A DNA stretch of 64,000 bases from Trichuris trichiura (GCA_037903355.1 JBAJFE010000011.1:2365001-2429000); one strand, 5' to 3'; shown: positions 24,489 to 37,075, counted from the first letter of the stretch. The notes: generated by a model not told the origin, from the sequence alone. Numbers and translations are program-made.

Positions 24489-24726
24489 GAAATTCTGTTT
24501 CCTGCGAAAGAAAGAAAGAAGATCCTTTGCTCAGCGTCGAATGCATTTTCAGACACGTTGATCGAATATATCACTTTCTACGGAACGTCGCATTACCGGT
24601 AAATTCCAACTGTTCATTTTCTCTTTAGCAATGAACACTGCCTTTAAACTGGACGCTGCGGAAATGAAAGAGTAACAAAAGAGTTGGGCGCACGCAACGT
24701 ATCGTTGTTGAATTTTAGTAACCGTA

Positions 24727-27700
24727 CTAGCGTTTTAAAAACTTTTCTTTTCCACCAACAAACAACGTCGCGTACAGTTCCAGCTTTGCTCCGGTTAGAT
24801 TGGTAGACAGCATGGATATACTGGGTATGTCGAAGCATCGATGCAACTCCAAATATCCCGGAAGCACTTCTTGCATACACAACTGGCATAACGGTTCCGC
24901 GCATGAAAAGTGGATAAAATCAGCCACCACATACGCGGCCACTCGGGCAAAGTCCTTCTGATATTGAGCCACTTTGATCAACAGTCTTCTCATCTGATAT
25001 GCTATCTGCGTGCATACAAAGTGCGCCTCTTTTTCAACGCGTAAGAATTTACAATATCGATGGAGGGCACTTTGTAAGAGCCTTAATGTTTCAACGAACG
25101 ACGGTATTCTCGATATAACTTCCAAGGAATGTACGTTCATAATAAGCGATGCGAGACTTAATTCTTCATGAAAAAGGACGTCGAATCCGGGTGCTTTGTA
25201 TAAACTGTTTAACGGTAACGATGCCAGTAAAGTGTGGCAGGCATCGACCAACTGGTCAACGCCTCGTCGCATCACTCGTTTTTCAGATAACCAGAATTTG
25301 AAGAGTTCGCAAGCCAGCGCGAATAGGAGAATAGAATTTCCATTGTCTTTTGGACAAAATTGAACGCAATGAGCAACGGAGAATAGAATACTTCTGCACC
25401 GTTGTGAGAAACGATTTGCTTTCATGGCTGAACTGCAGTCGGCCGTCAACGTGGACAATACCAGGAAAAGAAGCCAGGCGGAGGGAAAGTCTCCCTGATT
25501 GGCAAAAAGCATTTTCAAATTTTCTTCCGTCAAATTGGGCCACAGCGGACGGATGGTTTTTTCGCCAAACGATTTTGCTGTTTGCAACAGTTCGGCCACT
25601 GGCATCGAATTGCAAAAGTCGCGAGGTCCATTGCTAAGCGACAGCAAAATGTGCTTCCTCAACAAATCGCCAGATTTGCTATCGCGTTGGGTGACAACAA
25701 GCAACTCCAACATGTTATTGAAATTTTCAAAATTGCAATCGCTCAAAGTTGAACAGAGCCTTTCCACATTGTTGTCCACTTGGCTCAAGAGCGCAGTAAC
25801 GGATTGGCTGTTCTGCTCGAGAAGAGACGAAAATTCAGTCAACGTTTTCACAAGAACCAATGGCGGAAATTGAACTTTCCCGCGCTCCCACTGACGCCAC
25901 AACTCCTTCGCTACACTTGTCATTACGTTGACGGTCTGCTGGCAAAGCTGCCTCTCAAACTTCTTCGCTATCATTGCTTTGCAAGCTGTTCTGAGAAGAT
26001 GGTCGGCAACAGGCAAAAAGCCAACCGCTACAATTGCTTTTTCTTTGGCGATTGTTTCCATGTAAGCCAGCGCGCTATCCTCTTCGGACACTCCATTGCA
26101 TTGCTCAAAGAAGAAGTTGCAAAATGCAACGACGGTTTGATGTAGCGGCGTACAATGGGCATCCGGTAAGGCACGAAGCAAAGCGCATTCAAGATTTTGA
26201 AATCCTTCCCGAAGAACTAGTTCGGACAGGAAATGGCCTTCGTTGGTGTCCGCTCGCTTTTCGACAAATCCGAGAGGCAACAACGAGCCTGTCAGTCTAC
26301 CAGTAACGACAACAAAATCCGTCGGCACATTGCGAGAGGACTTGTCTGTGCGCCAAGCGTCACTTGCAACTTTAAATGCAATGACGAGCAGTGCGACCAA
26401 TGTTCTAAGATATTTCAAATCCGTCGTTTCGACAGGTATGGTCAATAGATGATTCACCAATCGCCTTAAGGGTTCTAAATTCGTCGATTTGCGCAACGTC
26501 GGGTGTCCATTCCTTTTTAAGTGATCGTAAAGGGGAAGGTAGGCATCATCGTTGCTTAACAGAATCGCTCCATCGACATCTACGCGAAACTGCGTCTTCA
26601 GCTGCTCGGCAATCACGCCAATGTAGGCTCTAACGAGGCATCTGACGTTGACAGTATCTTCCCAAAGAGCTGCGTCCGATAGCATAGACTCAAATCGGTT
26701 ATCACACTTCGCGAAGGCGAGCTGAACAATCACATCAGCGAATTTTTGCCTGTATTTTTCACTGGCAACTCCGAGCATAGAAGAACTCCATTCAAACAGC
26801 AGCTGGCATGTTAGCATGTCGGGATAATTTTTTCCAAATCCTTCTTTCTGCGGACAAAGTCCTTTTTTCTCTTTTACCAAAAAATTTATGACGTCACGTG
26901 CGACCTTTTCGGGCATTGTCCTATTCGCAATTCTGGTGTAAACCAAAAGAAGCACTGACAGGAAGCTGTCTGACCGGTTGATATTCGTCAGCGAGGACAA
27001 GTAGTTGTCTACGTTGCTTAAATCTTCCGCTGAGACGGAAAGCCATGCCATGCTGGTCACGCATTGACAGACTAACGTTTTGGCCATAGTCAAGGCGCAC
27101 ATCCACCAGTCGTCCGATCGATCGGCATTTTTGGATAACAAATCTAGCAAGGATTTTACATCGCTAAATTTAAACATGTCTTCCAAACTGCTTGACTGGC
27201 AGGAGGCCGATATGACGTCGAACAGTGTTAGGAGTTGAAGACAACGGCGACCATAGCGCTCTTCCTCTCTGTCTGCCAGAAGAAGACACTTGCTGACAGT
27301 GGTGTTAATAATAGTACTCATTTGAATTTGTTTCAAATCGACTGCTGATACTTGGAAGGCTCTGTACTCTTCTGGATACACGTCAACGTTGCCTACAAAG
27401 TCTAGTAGGATTTCAGCATAAGTTTGGAACAGCACTTCCAACTGTGATGTCTTTCCATAGTACGAGATGAGCGAGACGATAAAAGATACTCTTTCAGGAA
27501 GTTGCTCCTTATCGGACGCGTCTCGACACGTAGCTATGAGTATGTCCTTTACTTTTAGACTTACTACCACCGGGTGAATTTGCAAAAATTGTTCCATAGC
27601 AATGTAAAATTCGGCGGACCGTACAGACGCGTCAAGTAATTCATCCCTAATTGAGAAGAACCATTCAGCCCAATCGTCAGTGTCTTCATAAGTGTTGTAG

Positions 27701-28709
27701 ATTTTGAATTCATTTAAACAGCATAAGAGGTGGCAGCTCAATTCCACGCGATTCAAACCTTCAGCCAACCGATAACCGTAAAGAGAGAAGAGCAACAGGC
27801 AACGATTGGTCATCGAACCGCCGCCAGCGAACTTGAGCGAAAAGTGACGAAACAGTTTCGCGTACAGTCGTGTTGCGCCTATCTGCTGTTCACTGTCCGT
27901 CGAGCAGAACGTCTCCAACTTGTCAAAAAGCATCCAAGCATAATGACCGGTACGCTTTGCTATTCGCGCTCTTTTTTTCGAATTCACTTCCTTCCGAGCG
28001 CATAAATAGGCGTCGTAGTCATTTGCATAAGCAACATCAAAGACCAATTCGGCAATTAGTTTTAAAATTTGACGGGGGAGTTGACATTGACGAGACAACT
28101 TTTGGCCATAAGGGGAATCAAATGATTGCAAACGTAGAAAAATCGCTGTTTTTTGACCGGCCAAAAGGTCTTTAGCGCAAGGTACCTTTGAACCAACGTT
28201 GTCAGAAGAATTTCTAATTCATTAAGGCATTCACCTCTTGAAAGGCAATTCAACCAGATAGTTAAGCTTTGCTCAATGGCATCAGAGAGTTGAGATAGCT
28301 TGGAGCCGAGCAGTGGCATTTCTTCAGCGTTCAAAAGTTCGCATGCACATTCAATCATTGGAAGCAAGTAGGTGGGTGTTTTGCCAGAACTCGCCGATGC
28401 TGCAAAGTGTAGGCATGACAAAAGGGACTTGCTAAAAAGAGGTTTCCCGACAAAGTCTTTCGACCGAACCACGTCGGCAAAAAATTTGCATAAGGTGTGC
28501 CACATTTGGGCAATGTCATCGTCCGTTGCCACGCATTTGCTAATGTCAAGCATCAATGTGCACAAGCCATCGAAGGCCATATGAATTTGGATGGATGGTA
28601 GAGGTCCGGGATCCACGAGTACTTTTTGAGCCAGATTTAGACGTGCCTCCCAGGAAAGCTCTTGGCTCTTCAGAAGGCTATGAAACGTACAAGCTTTCTC
28701 GGATATCAT
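24727..28709 (-). CDS. urb2: URB2/Npa2 ribosome biogenesis protein
   Basis: Two exons: 28709 down to about 28158, and 28098-24727; about 1307 aa. URB2 is a nucleolar HEAT-like repeat protein that acts early in 60S subunit (27S pre-rRNA) assembly with URB1 and RSA3-type factors. The N-terminus resembles human URB2 (LLKSQELSWEARLNLAQ against a TSWEDKLKLA block). The diagnostic Urb2/Npa2 C-terminal domain is at the end: YVVADFIHF, then EVLPGYLELHRCFDIPSI, then LELYATLFVGGKEKFLK. The rest is helical and Leu-rich. The exon junction is uncertain: the frame changes between about 28160 and 28098 and the only usable acceptor (AAAAG ending at 28099) is weak; donors at 28157 or 28133 both fit. A frameshift in place of an intron is possible. 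The ATG lies 2 nt after the stop codon of the upstream gene. Confidence 0.85.
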
Positions 28710-28711
28710 TT

Positions 28712-29348
28712 TTATCGATTGTCGAAGTCAGCCAGGCGACGAAAAAGGCTACGACGACTGTTTACGATGCGTTCATGGGCGAAAATAGAAACTGGAAGAT
28801 TCAAGTCGCGTAGAACAAATGAGGAACTAGCTTTTAAAGTATTCAAGCAAATATTACGCAACGAGTAAACTACAAAGTTGGAGTGTACATCATAGCGCAT
28901 GCAATGCGTACAATGTTTACCTGGACGAATAATATCAATTTCCACACAGGTTGGTCTTTTACAACGGGTTACTAATTTCAGAATGTTGCCAGTTTCTCTG
29001 TCAAAGCAGGTCCAGCGATGATCGACGTATGTGACCAATTGAACGCCCGAAAAAGGGTCAAGCGAAAAATAGTGACTCAACTCTTCCTAAATTAAAAAGT
29101 CTTTTTTAAACTTTTGCTAATGAACCAACACAGGTGCGTACTGTCAACGAGATCCAAAAAAGCTCTGCTACTGTTCCGGCGTAGTTGAAAATCAAGGCAG
29201 TTACAGGCCTGAATACTTCAGTATCGTGCCCTGCGAAACGGCGCGGAAATGGTACAACATAAATGCAGTCTTGCTCTGCCGGGGACAAATATTCGTCCAA
29301 ACAGCTTCTAACACAATTACATGCAATTAACTGCAGACGCAAGTTGAA
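28712..29348 (-). CDS. Unrecognised protein, tightly upstream of urb2
   Basis: Three exons are supported: about 29348-29142, 29086-28921, 28830-28712, with phases 0 and 1 and good splice signals (GTACGC...TTTAG and GTAAAC...AAAAG). The reading frame gives roughly 160 residues (YLSPAEQDCIYVVPFPRRF ... VTYVDHRWTCFDRETGNI ... FVLRDLNLPVSIFAHERI) ending in TAA at 28714-28712. No ATG is present in the first exon, so at least one 5' exon is missing. One stretch (VTALIFNYAGTVAELFWISL) is moderately hydrophobic. I do not recognise the family. Confidence 0.5.
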
Positions 29349-30090
29349 CTGACAAGCGGTTTTAGCTTAAAACTTCAAACCTATACAAAAAGATCAATGA
29401 AAGCGGTCAACTTATTAACTATTCGGCGGAATGGTTATTTTTGCATTACATTACCTCATGAATCGTCTATAAAACAATCGCCCTCTTTGTCGAAATCAAA
29501 AATGTCAAACGGGCACTTCTGCAAACCAATAACCCCGGTGGTTAGTGAAATAAGGTACAGTTTACAGTACGCCAATTATTTTGAGCGAATTGCTTCTCTT
29601 TTGATTGCAACATTCTGCCCAAAAAGCGAAAAAAATATTTAAATTCAATTAACTTTAACTGCACGCGTGTGGTTTGCTTAGTTTACAGAAATTGCATTTC
29701 CCGAAAATGCAACTCGTCTTTACAAAGGGGGAGATACTCATTATTTTCTACCAAAAAAAGATGTACTTTTTATGAAAATGTCATTACACATTTGTCCGCA
29801 GTGTCAGCATCGGAATTATTTGCTGCTTTGTGATTGGTTTTTAAAGTTGACGCTTACCTTTAAATCTGCTTTACTGTTTGCTTTTAAAATTTTAATTAAA
29901 CAGACGGCAGTCTTGTCCAAAGAAATTTTTGAATACGGGCAGATTTAAGAGACCAAACGGCGTAGCGTATGAATCCAGTGAAGCTAATTCCATTGTTGTG
30001 TACGTTTCTCAGGCTACAAGTACAGTAAACGCAATGTTAACGCATGTTGTAGCGATTCTTGTTTGAATTTTCATCTTGCCACGCTTTGAA
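29349..30090. other. Intergenic with a possible EF-hand-like exon remnant
   Basis: On the minus strand 29518-29455, after a CAG acceptor, reads an EF-hand-like stretch (FDFDKEGDCFIDDS) but hits an in-frame TGA just before a good GTAATG donor. Otherwise nothing is supported. Confidence 0.35.
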
Positions 30091-32159
30091 ATGTCATCTT
30101 CGACAACGCATACACAAGCAGTGCAATCATGGTAAGAGTTGAACCTTTGTTAAGTATGCTACTACTACAAAATGTTTGTTTGCTAAAAGTCAGTTTTTCT
30201 TGCTTGTGCTAGGGCACAAAGGTGACTGTTTCGCGGCGCTTCAAGTTTGCAAACCATTCGTAGCATTGAGACTTGCTGACAGGCTAGAGTAGGTTATTGA
30301 TTTGCGGAAAAATTCCTTGTGTTCATTCGCGCAGCGGTGCGCTTCTGGCCGGCCGGCTCGATCGGATTTTATCATTCCGTTTAATGCGACCTGCGTTTCC
30401 AAGCTCCTTTCCGGCTGTACGTTTACTGAACTTCCATGCCGCCTGCATACATTATCAATTGCCTGTTTCGATAGTTCGCTTGCAGCGGCGATTGTCGCCG
30501 CTTCAGCCAATAGAAGTAAAATCTGCTTTCGATTGCCCACATTTTCACATTCATTTTTGTTCTTTAAATTTTTCTTAACAAGCAGAGTCATGAGGACTTT
30601 TCAGCAGTGACGCTAGCCCTTCACCAAGTGTGCGTCGATCTCTTCGTGGCGTAAAAAAGAAAAAGCTCGACGATGGAATGGTGGACAGTGCTATGATCGG
30701 TTCTCGCAGGCACTTGCAACCGAGTGATAGGAAAACAATAGAGTTGGACAGTCTCTCGTCTGCTGGAAGTTCACTAACTTCGTTGGGTTCACCGGCTTCA
30801 TTGGCCAAAGCAAGAACCAGAACGAGGAAGTGCCACAGCACATCGAAAGCCTTGCGTCAAAGAAGTATCCCTCCAACTTCGTTGAATCGAAGTTTTACGA
30901 TGAAAGATGCCAACGGTTGGCAACCTACCGACGACTTGGCCCTCATATGCGCCGTAGAATGGGCAAGTTTTAGTCTCGCTCATAAATTGTATTTATTAAA
31001 CATTATTTAGACAAACGACTTAGTAGCCGTCCACAGACTGGTTGCATTTTCATCGAAATTTTCTTTGTCAGAGATTGAGACCAGATGGTACGACCTTTTA
31101 TATGATCCTGTAACTTCAAGGTATTGTCCATGTTGTTTTTTTTTCTTGCCATACTCTGTGAATGTGTTGTTATGTTAGGCTAGCTCAGGAACGAATGCAA
31201 TCCCTGAAGCCAGAAGTTGTCAAGGAGATTGAGTCTAGTACGCCCTTCAGCGATACCGAAAATCGATGTCTCGCCTCTATCTCATCCGTATTCGAGCTGA
31301 ATGCTTGCTTGGCAATCTTGCTGTTATCAGTTTTCAGCGGTTGTTCTGCTTTCAGACTGTGCAACCTTCCTTTGAAACGTTGGCTGATGCAATGGAGAAT
31401 CATAAGGACACCTTTTTCCATGGTCGTACTCCAGCCAGCTTGCAAAAGCAGTGGCTAAACTTAAAGAAACATGATCTATTGGAAGAATGTAAAAACAGTG
31501 GCGGCCTGCATAGCAGAGGTGCGTTCGATGAAGTTTTTTCAAATCTGATTATTAAACTTCCGCAGATCATCGGAGAAATCCAGCCTTTGGATCCGTCCCC
31601 TTTAACAGCAGCAGCAGGCTTAATGGGGAAGTCCTTATTTCTCGATCAGATGCCGAAAGAAGCAAGCTTCCTGTTGCGGTGGAACATCTTCCTGGTAATG
31701 CATCCCATATGCCAACTCTCTAAGAGAGCTAATAATTTTTAGACGCGGGATGGTCCGTTTCGCCATCCACGTTGGCAATTTTGCGTGGTCGAGTGGTCCA
31801 ATACTTAATTCGAACACCGGAAGTGGTGCTTGGTCATGGCGGAATGTATCCCTTCTACGGGGTTGACCTTTCGTGTGAAGGTAGGCTTCTTTTTCATTTC
31901 AATACGCAATATCTTTCGTATAGGCCCTTGCTGGAAGATTGGTCAACGTCAAGCGGTCATTCGATGGCGTTCCACCGGAGAGTGGTGGCTATCGAATGAA
32001 GGTCACACACCTGTAACAATTGATGGCCTACCATGCGTCAGCGGAGCAAAAGCAAAATTATCTTCGAATTCCGTTGTTGAGGTACTGATGTTCGGTTTTT
32101 TAATTCCTGTTTATAGAGATAGATATTTAGATTTGCCAAATAAGGCTGTTGTTTATTGA
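30091..32159 (+). CDS. mcrs1: MCRS1 (microspherule protein 1) homologue with FHA domain
   Basis: Eight exons: 30091-30131, 30605-30962, 31011-31120, 31179-31287, 31356-31518, 31566-31694, 31743-31880, 31924-32159; 427 aa. MCRS1 is a subunit of the NSL (MOF acetyltransferase) and INO80 chromatin complexes and also has spindle and nucleolar roles. The MCRS N-terminal domain is clear: KKKKLDDGMVDSAM, GWQPTDDLALICAVEWTNDL, SKFSLSEIETRWYDLLYDPV. The C-terminus is the FHA domain: LAILRGRVVQYLIR, then CEGPCWKIGQRQAVIRW, WLSNEGHTPVTIDG and LSSNSVVEV, ending soon after. Intron 2 (30963-31010) starts with GCAAGT; the GC donor is needed to join AVEW to TNDL. The first exon (13 codons, ATG at 30091, donor GTAAGA) is separated by a 473-bp intron and is chosen by phase. 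An AATAAA at 32584-32589 may be the poly(A) signal. Confidence 0.9.
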
Positions 32160-34368
32160 TGTCAATAGTTGCAATGGAAACACTGGTCACACGGATACGA
32201 ACACGACCGATTCCTTGGTTGCTTAATTTATTGGTATCGGTCATCAGCGCTCTTAAATGAAACCTGTTTCTTAATATACCGTAACTATGCTGTTTTTGTA
32301 CCTCCACATTTATGCAAATCCGAAATCATTTGTGATTAAGTAGTTTGCGTTTTTTCCTGCGCGCTGCATTAGATCATTACGGTGTCGGCTTTGTGAAGTT
32401 TGCTTATTGAGCCTTTTTTCAAAGTATTGGAAGATACTGGTTGGCAAAGTTTTTTTGTAAAGCAACCCAGAGTGTAGCGCGCACTGTATGATGCTTCTAC
32501 TAACTTTATATTATCAGTTAGCAGTATTTGAACTAACTATCAATTACTGTCCCGTCCTGCGTACACTGTGCAACTTTGAATGTAATAAAGTCTAGTCGCT
32601 TCAATTTTCAGAATGACTGAAGTTTGCCAGATGCGCAAATTCGAAGAAGAGTTTCTCAATAAGGAAATTTTGCTTGCGTGGTTGTAAGGTAGTGAGCTGT
32701 AGCTTGAAAATCAATTTTTTAAACACTTCAGTACTGTAATCTCTCGACAGTGGATCAGAAGTGCTGACTTCCCGTAGCTTTTGAATTTAATTTTACGACT
32801 AGGTGATCGAACGGTCAGTTCATTTTGTATGGAAAATCATTGCTTCGTTTATCTTTACTACGAAGAAATGAAGTTATGTATTCGTTGATTATACCTCCTC
32901 CGTTTTCAGACTGTTCGTAAAAGCTATTTATTCGGTATGCGTTGAAACTTAAATGGTCGGAAGTTTGAAAACGAACAAGATTGGACAAGTGTAATCAAGT
33001 AGCATGATGCTTTGCTCTCTATGGTCCAGTAACGGAGTGAATTTCCATATTTAAATTGTTTAAACTGTGGTTAAAACTCACCGTTACTATCATACTCCAG
33101 CGTTATTCACTGTCCGTTGTCAGAGCATGCTTTCATGTGCACTCTGACGGCAGATAACGACTTAAGCAAAAACTTGGGAACAGTTTATATTTGTCCAGGT
33201 GAAGGAAGTCTAGGTATGAAATTTTATTTATGTAATGCGAAAGCTCTATGTTCAAGCATGAAGGCTCTTATCGCTTATGCGCCCCACCGTCATACTGTAA
33301 CTTTTCCGAGAATCCTGTTATGCCCTCACCTAAGCCTCAGAGTGCATATATGGTTTCTGGATTAGTTTAGGCTTAGATAAGGCCGGAACAAGATAGCTAC
33401 AGTGCTGCTCATTAAGCGCAAAGCAGGATGGGAACATGACTGGTAGAAAGGAACCTGCATTTCTCAGACGGTGGGGCGCAGCTGATCCTCGCCGACTGCT
33501 GAGGTAAAATCCGCGGAAAAATGGATGGGTGTAAAGCTAGTCAAATGTCTATATTTTCTCAATTAAACTGAGTGTTTAAAAAGCTATATGTGTTACGCAT
33601 AAGCAAGCTATTCTGGTGCCAGCACTTAGTTGGGACAAAGCTTGCAATGCAACTTTGTCACGTTGTGATGCACAAACTAATTGGTGTGATAGATAGTGAT
33701 CTGTTGTTAGCGTTACTATTGCAGGATTTGTTCAAATTAAACGTCATAAAATTCCCGCCGGGCTGTAAAATGTCTACCTGACTTTCATATCTTACTGTAG
33801 TTAATAGGGATAGCTAATACGGGCGCTTTTACGGCTTTTATTTCTATTGCTTTACTAGCTTAATCTAATTTGCAAGACGAAATAAAAGCAGCAGCTCATC
33901 TGAGGTCTTTCGTTATCCAAAAAACTGAAAAGTCCACGGGTAGTCTCGTTCTCTTTGAAGAGGCTCAATGTTTAGCCCGATCGCCAGAGTATGTAACAAT
34001 TAAAAATGAAGACTAACCCGCGAAGTGTCTGCTTCTTCGCGAGTTGCACCTTGTTTTGCGCGTCGGTGCGTTTTTAGCGCGTCTGTTGTTTGTAAACAGT
34101 AATTAACATTGAATCTGAAGTATTCCGGCTTTTAGCTGAGCTGATAAATATTTTTAATATTTCGTCCTCAAGCATGACCAGGATTTGTCACATTTTTTGT
34201 TATTCAACATTCTTCTCGGTTAAACCTGTTGGTTCAGTAAGAAAACTAAACAGGAAAAATTGTGCACTGCTTGCGAGTTTGCTTTTTTTCTTGTTTGTAG
34301 ATATTGTGTTTTCAAATCAAGAACTGCAATTGCATGAGCAGCATGAGCGTACGTTACACACTACCTGC
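32160..34368. other. Intergenic, no gene seen
   Basis: About 2.2 kb with no supported exon. It includes copy 2 of the dispersed repeat (33409-33466). The ORFs 33117-33365 and 33572-33781 (+) have no domain or splice support. The end may contain the 5' UTR exon of the MUT-7-like gene. Confidence 0.5.
33409..33466. repeat. Dispersed repeat, copy 2
   Basis: The exact 21-base core at 33446-33466 matches 11255-11275, in the same orientation. The upstream 35 bp is also related. Confidence 0.45.
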
Positions 34369-36253
34369 ATGTCATTCATGCTGTGAGTAACTGTAGCTTC
34401 CTTTTTTCGGTTTCTTTGGCGTTTCGGAATTCCTTGCAAGTTGACATGAGCAGTGATGAGCAACCTACTGTTAGTAATGTATGCGAGGAGAAGACAATTG
34501 ATGACGTTAGCGAGGGAATTTCTAATCTTAAACCTACCGTTAGTAGTCCGTGCGATGAACAGCCAGTTGACGATGTCATAAAGGGAATTCTTAAGCTTAA
34601 GACGATATCAGAATCCGATTTGGAATCCATGTTCACTTGTGTCAAAAAATCGCCAGTTCGAAGCTATCACAAGTTCTCAAAGCTTTTTAAAGCGCTGCCA
34701 AATCCACTTTGCAACGTTCTTCAGCTGATAGAGAGTTGTCCAGACGGTATGAATTCCGCAACAGTCGATTCCATGAAGCGTTTTCTCTCTGCTTTTTTTG
34801 ACTGGAAAAATGCGTCCTCGTTTAGCGAAGTTGAAGTGACGGAAGAACTGAAAGTGCGTGCTTTAAACGTGATGACAGCGTTCCACATGAGCTTGTTGCC
34901 TATTGTTGATCAAATTTACGGCCTAAAATCAGCAAAAGAGCTTTGCATTGCCCATATTCGCACTTTGATCAAAGATAACCGTTACTGCGATGCCGCTGGT
35001 TGCGCTTTGAGGTTTGAGCTATGTTCCGAATTCAACGAAGTTGACATCGCTTTGCCGTTAGTACTATTGCACGAACAAAGATTGGCTCTATCGTACCTTG
35101 AATGCGATGTCGTGCAGCTGACAAACCTACTAAGATTGATAGACTCTCATCTACACCCGTTATCGAAGTTTCATCGTTTCGTTAGGCAGTATCGTCCTTT
35201 AAAACCAAAGAGGCAAGAGTTCGCTATAGGAAATGCTGAGCGTTTTCTAAAGTCGGCAGTTAAGCGCTTTAAGCTGAATGTCTCGGAGGTGGCACCTAAT
35301 TTTGAATACGTTGCTTAGTGCGTGGAGTACATTATTTTATCAAATTGCGCTACAAAGAAATGGAACTGCCCGCCATATGTTTTTCAGAACTTATGGATGA
35401 CATATTGCTGCGCTATCCATCGTTAAGAAATTTCACCATTTCCGAAATTTCTAAAATGAATGACATGTACGAAGTATATCGTATCTGTCAGTTATTCGGG
35501 ATAGATGGATCGAATGTTGTGTATAGACATTTCCCGTACTACGGAGGTAATTATGCTATGCCTCATGGACCTCTAATTCTTGCTCAAGATCTGCCAGCTC
35601 CTACCTGTCTTAGACTGCCGCCGAATGTCTTTATACGTTTTGTACGGGATGCTGTAGGATTCAAGTTGGCAGTGGAACACGCGAAACGAGCTCGCATTGC
35701 AGCATTGGACACGGAGTGGGCTCCGACTATTGGTTTTCAATCTGAAGATACCATAGCGGCATTGCTACAAATGGCTATTGGCAATATCGTGTATCTCGTT
35801 GAAATTGATGAGCTGGTAAGAAATTCGTCCGCACAGGACATTATACAGGCGTTTGAAGACTTGTTTTGCTCAGTGACAGTTTTAAAACTTGGCTATGATT
35901 TCAGCAATCAAGACGTCAAAGCTCTTATTAGTGCTGTTCCGTTTTGTACGTCTGTTTTTTCTCGTACGCGTAATCTTGTCTGTATAAGAAACCATGCTCT
36001 ATCCGTGATCAATAGCGTTTTCGGGTTCAATTGTCCGAAGAAGTTCAGCTCGCTATACAACAATCAAAAGGGCAACTGTGGTCTTAAAAATTTGTGCAAG
36101 GTTGTTCTTGACGTAGACTTGGACAAACGACAACGTTTGTCGAATTGGAAGCGTCGCCCTCTTCGTCCGGAGCAAGTCGAATACGCTGCACTCGACGTTT
36201 ACTGCCTTTTGATGATTTATCAAAAATTGTCAACTTTGGCTGCTTCTACTTAG
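34369..36253 (+). CDS. mut-7: MUT-7/EXD3-like 3'-5' exonuclease, with a probable frameshift
   Basis: Start is either ATG 34369 (five codons to 34382, then a 58-bp intron to 34440) or ATG 34446 in the same frame. The first long frame runs to TAG at about 35316-35318 and the second from there to 36253; together about 600 aa. The N-terminal part is the helical region found in MUT-7 proteins and the C-terminal part a DEDDy exonuclease domain: ALDTEWAP (motif I, D and E), KLGYDFSNQDVKAL (motif II) and YAALD (motif III, Y-x3-D), so all catalytic residues are present. In C. elegans MUT-7 acts in the Mutator complex for siRNA production and transposon silencing. The homology appears to continue across the frame change, so an indel or assembly error is likely; a 77-bp intron from 35242 to 35318 is the alternative. 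The first 60 residues contain a degenerate internal repeat. Confidence 0.75.
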
Positions 36254-37075
36254 AAAATTCGTAACAGTCTTAAGTAACTTCGTCTTTGAGGTATGAAACT
36301 TTGTCATAATTGGTAAGTTGCAACTGTGACATGGTTGCTTATCCTAGCTTTTGCGTTCACTTTGATTACATATATGTGAAATAAACGTTATCGTTATTGA
36401 GCAAGTATAGTAAGCGTACTTACATTAAAAAATCGACGGGATTGCGCAGTTAAACAAAATCCAAAGAATAACATTTCAGTTTGCCTCTTTCCGCCCACTA
36501 AAAAAGCTTTAAGTCCCGTTTTCCAGGGCGCCGCAAAGAATTGACCGTAACCCATGGAACGCAGGTTCTCTCCGGAAAATTACCAGTCAGTTTTTTCTGC
36601 CTCTACTTAACCACAGGGATTATGTTTTGCTCGAGACTTAGACAAAAAACAAACAGAATGGTTAGCATTTTTATAAATTAGTACCTGCATTATTTAGAGT
36701 ACGGTATAATGTTTTCTGGGGCTCTGGGAAAAAGACTCAAAGTACTTGTCCCACTTTTCCCTCATTAAAACTTTAAAAAAGTATGCCAACTTCTTTCTTT
36801 TCTAAGTGTCCAGCAAATGCTTTAGCCGATGCAAGAAACAGATGCGCACAACTTGGAAATGAACTGCAAAACCATTTCGAAACACTACCTAACTAACACT
36901 AACTATGTATAGGAAATTTATCAGTAGCATTAAATTAATGAAGGCTGTGTTTCGTAATTGCAGATCTACTCTGATAGTGCGTGTGCAGACACGAATTCAT
37001 CGAACCTGCACATCAATTATTATTGTGTTTGTCTGTTCTATGTGACCGTTCAAATCAAGGCTTTATCCCGTCGGA
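36254..37075. other. Intergenic between the MUT-7-like gene and tpr
   Basis: About 0.8 kb with no supported exon beyond the 3' UTR of the upstream gene. It should include the tpr promoter. Confidence 0.55.
36380..36385 (+). terminator. AATAAA poly(A) signal of the MUT-7-like gene
   Basis: AATAAA lies 127 nt after the stop codon, in a U-rich context. Confidence 0.55.

Noticed and set aside
30302..30610. 102-codon plus-strand ORF and 116-codon minus ORF inside MCRS1 intron 1
   Set aside because: They overlap each other on opposite strands, have no ATG in good context or domain, and the intron is needed to join the MCRS1 first exon in phase.
34174..34386. 70-codon ORF upstream of the MUT-7-like gene with a hydrophobic stretch
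   Set aside because: Most of it precedes a CT-rich acceptor-like site near 34301; only the last few codons are likely to be coding as the start exon of the exonuclease.
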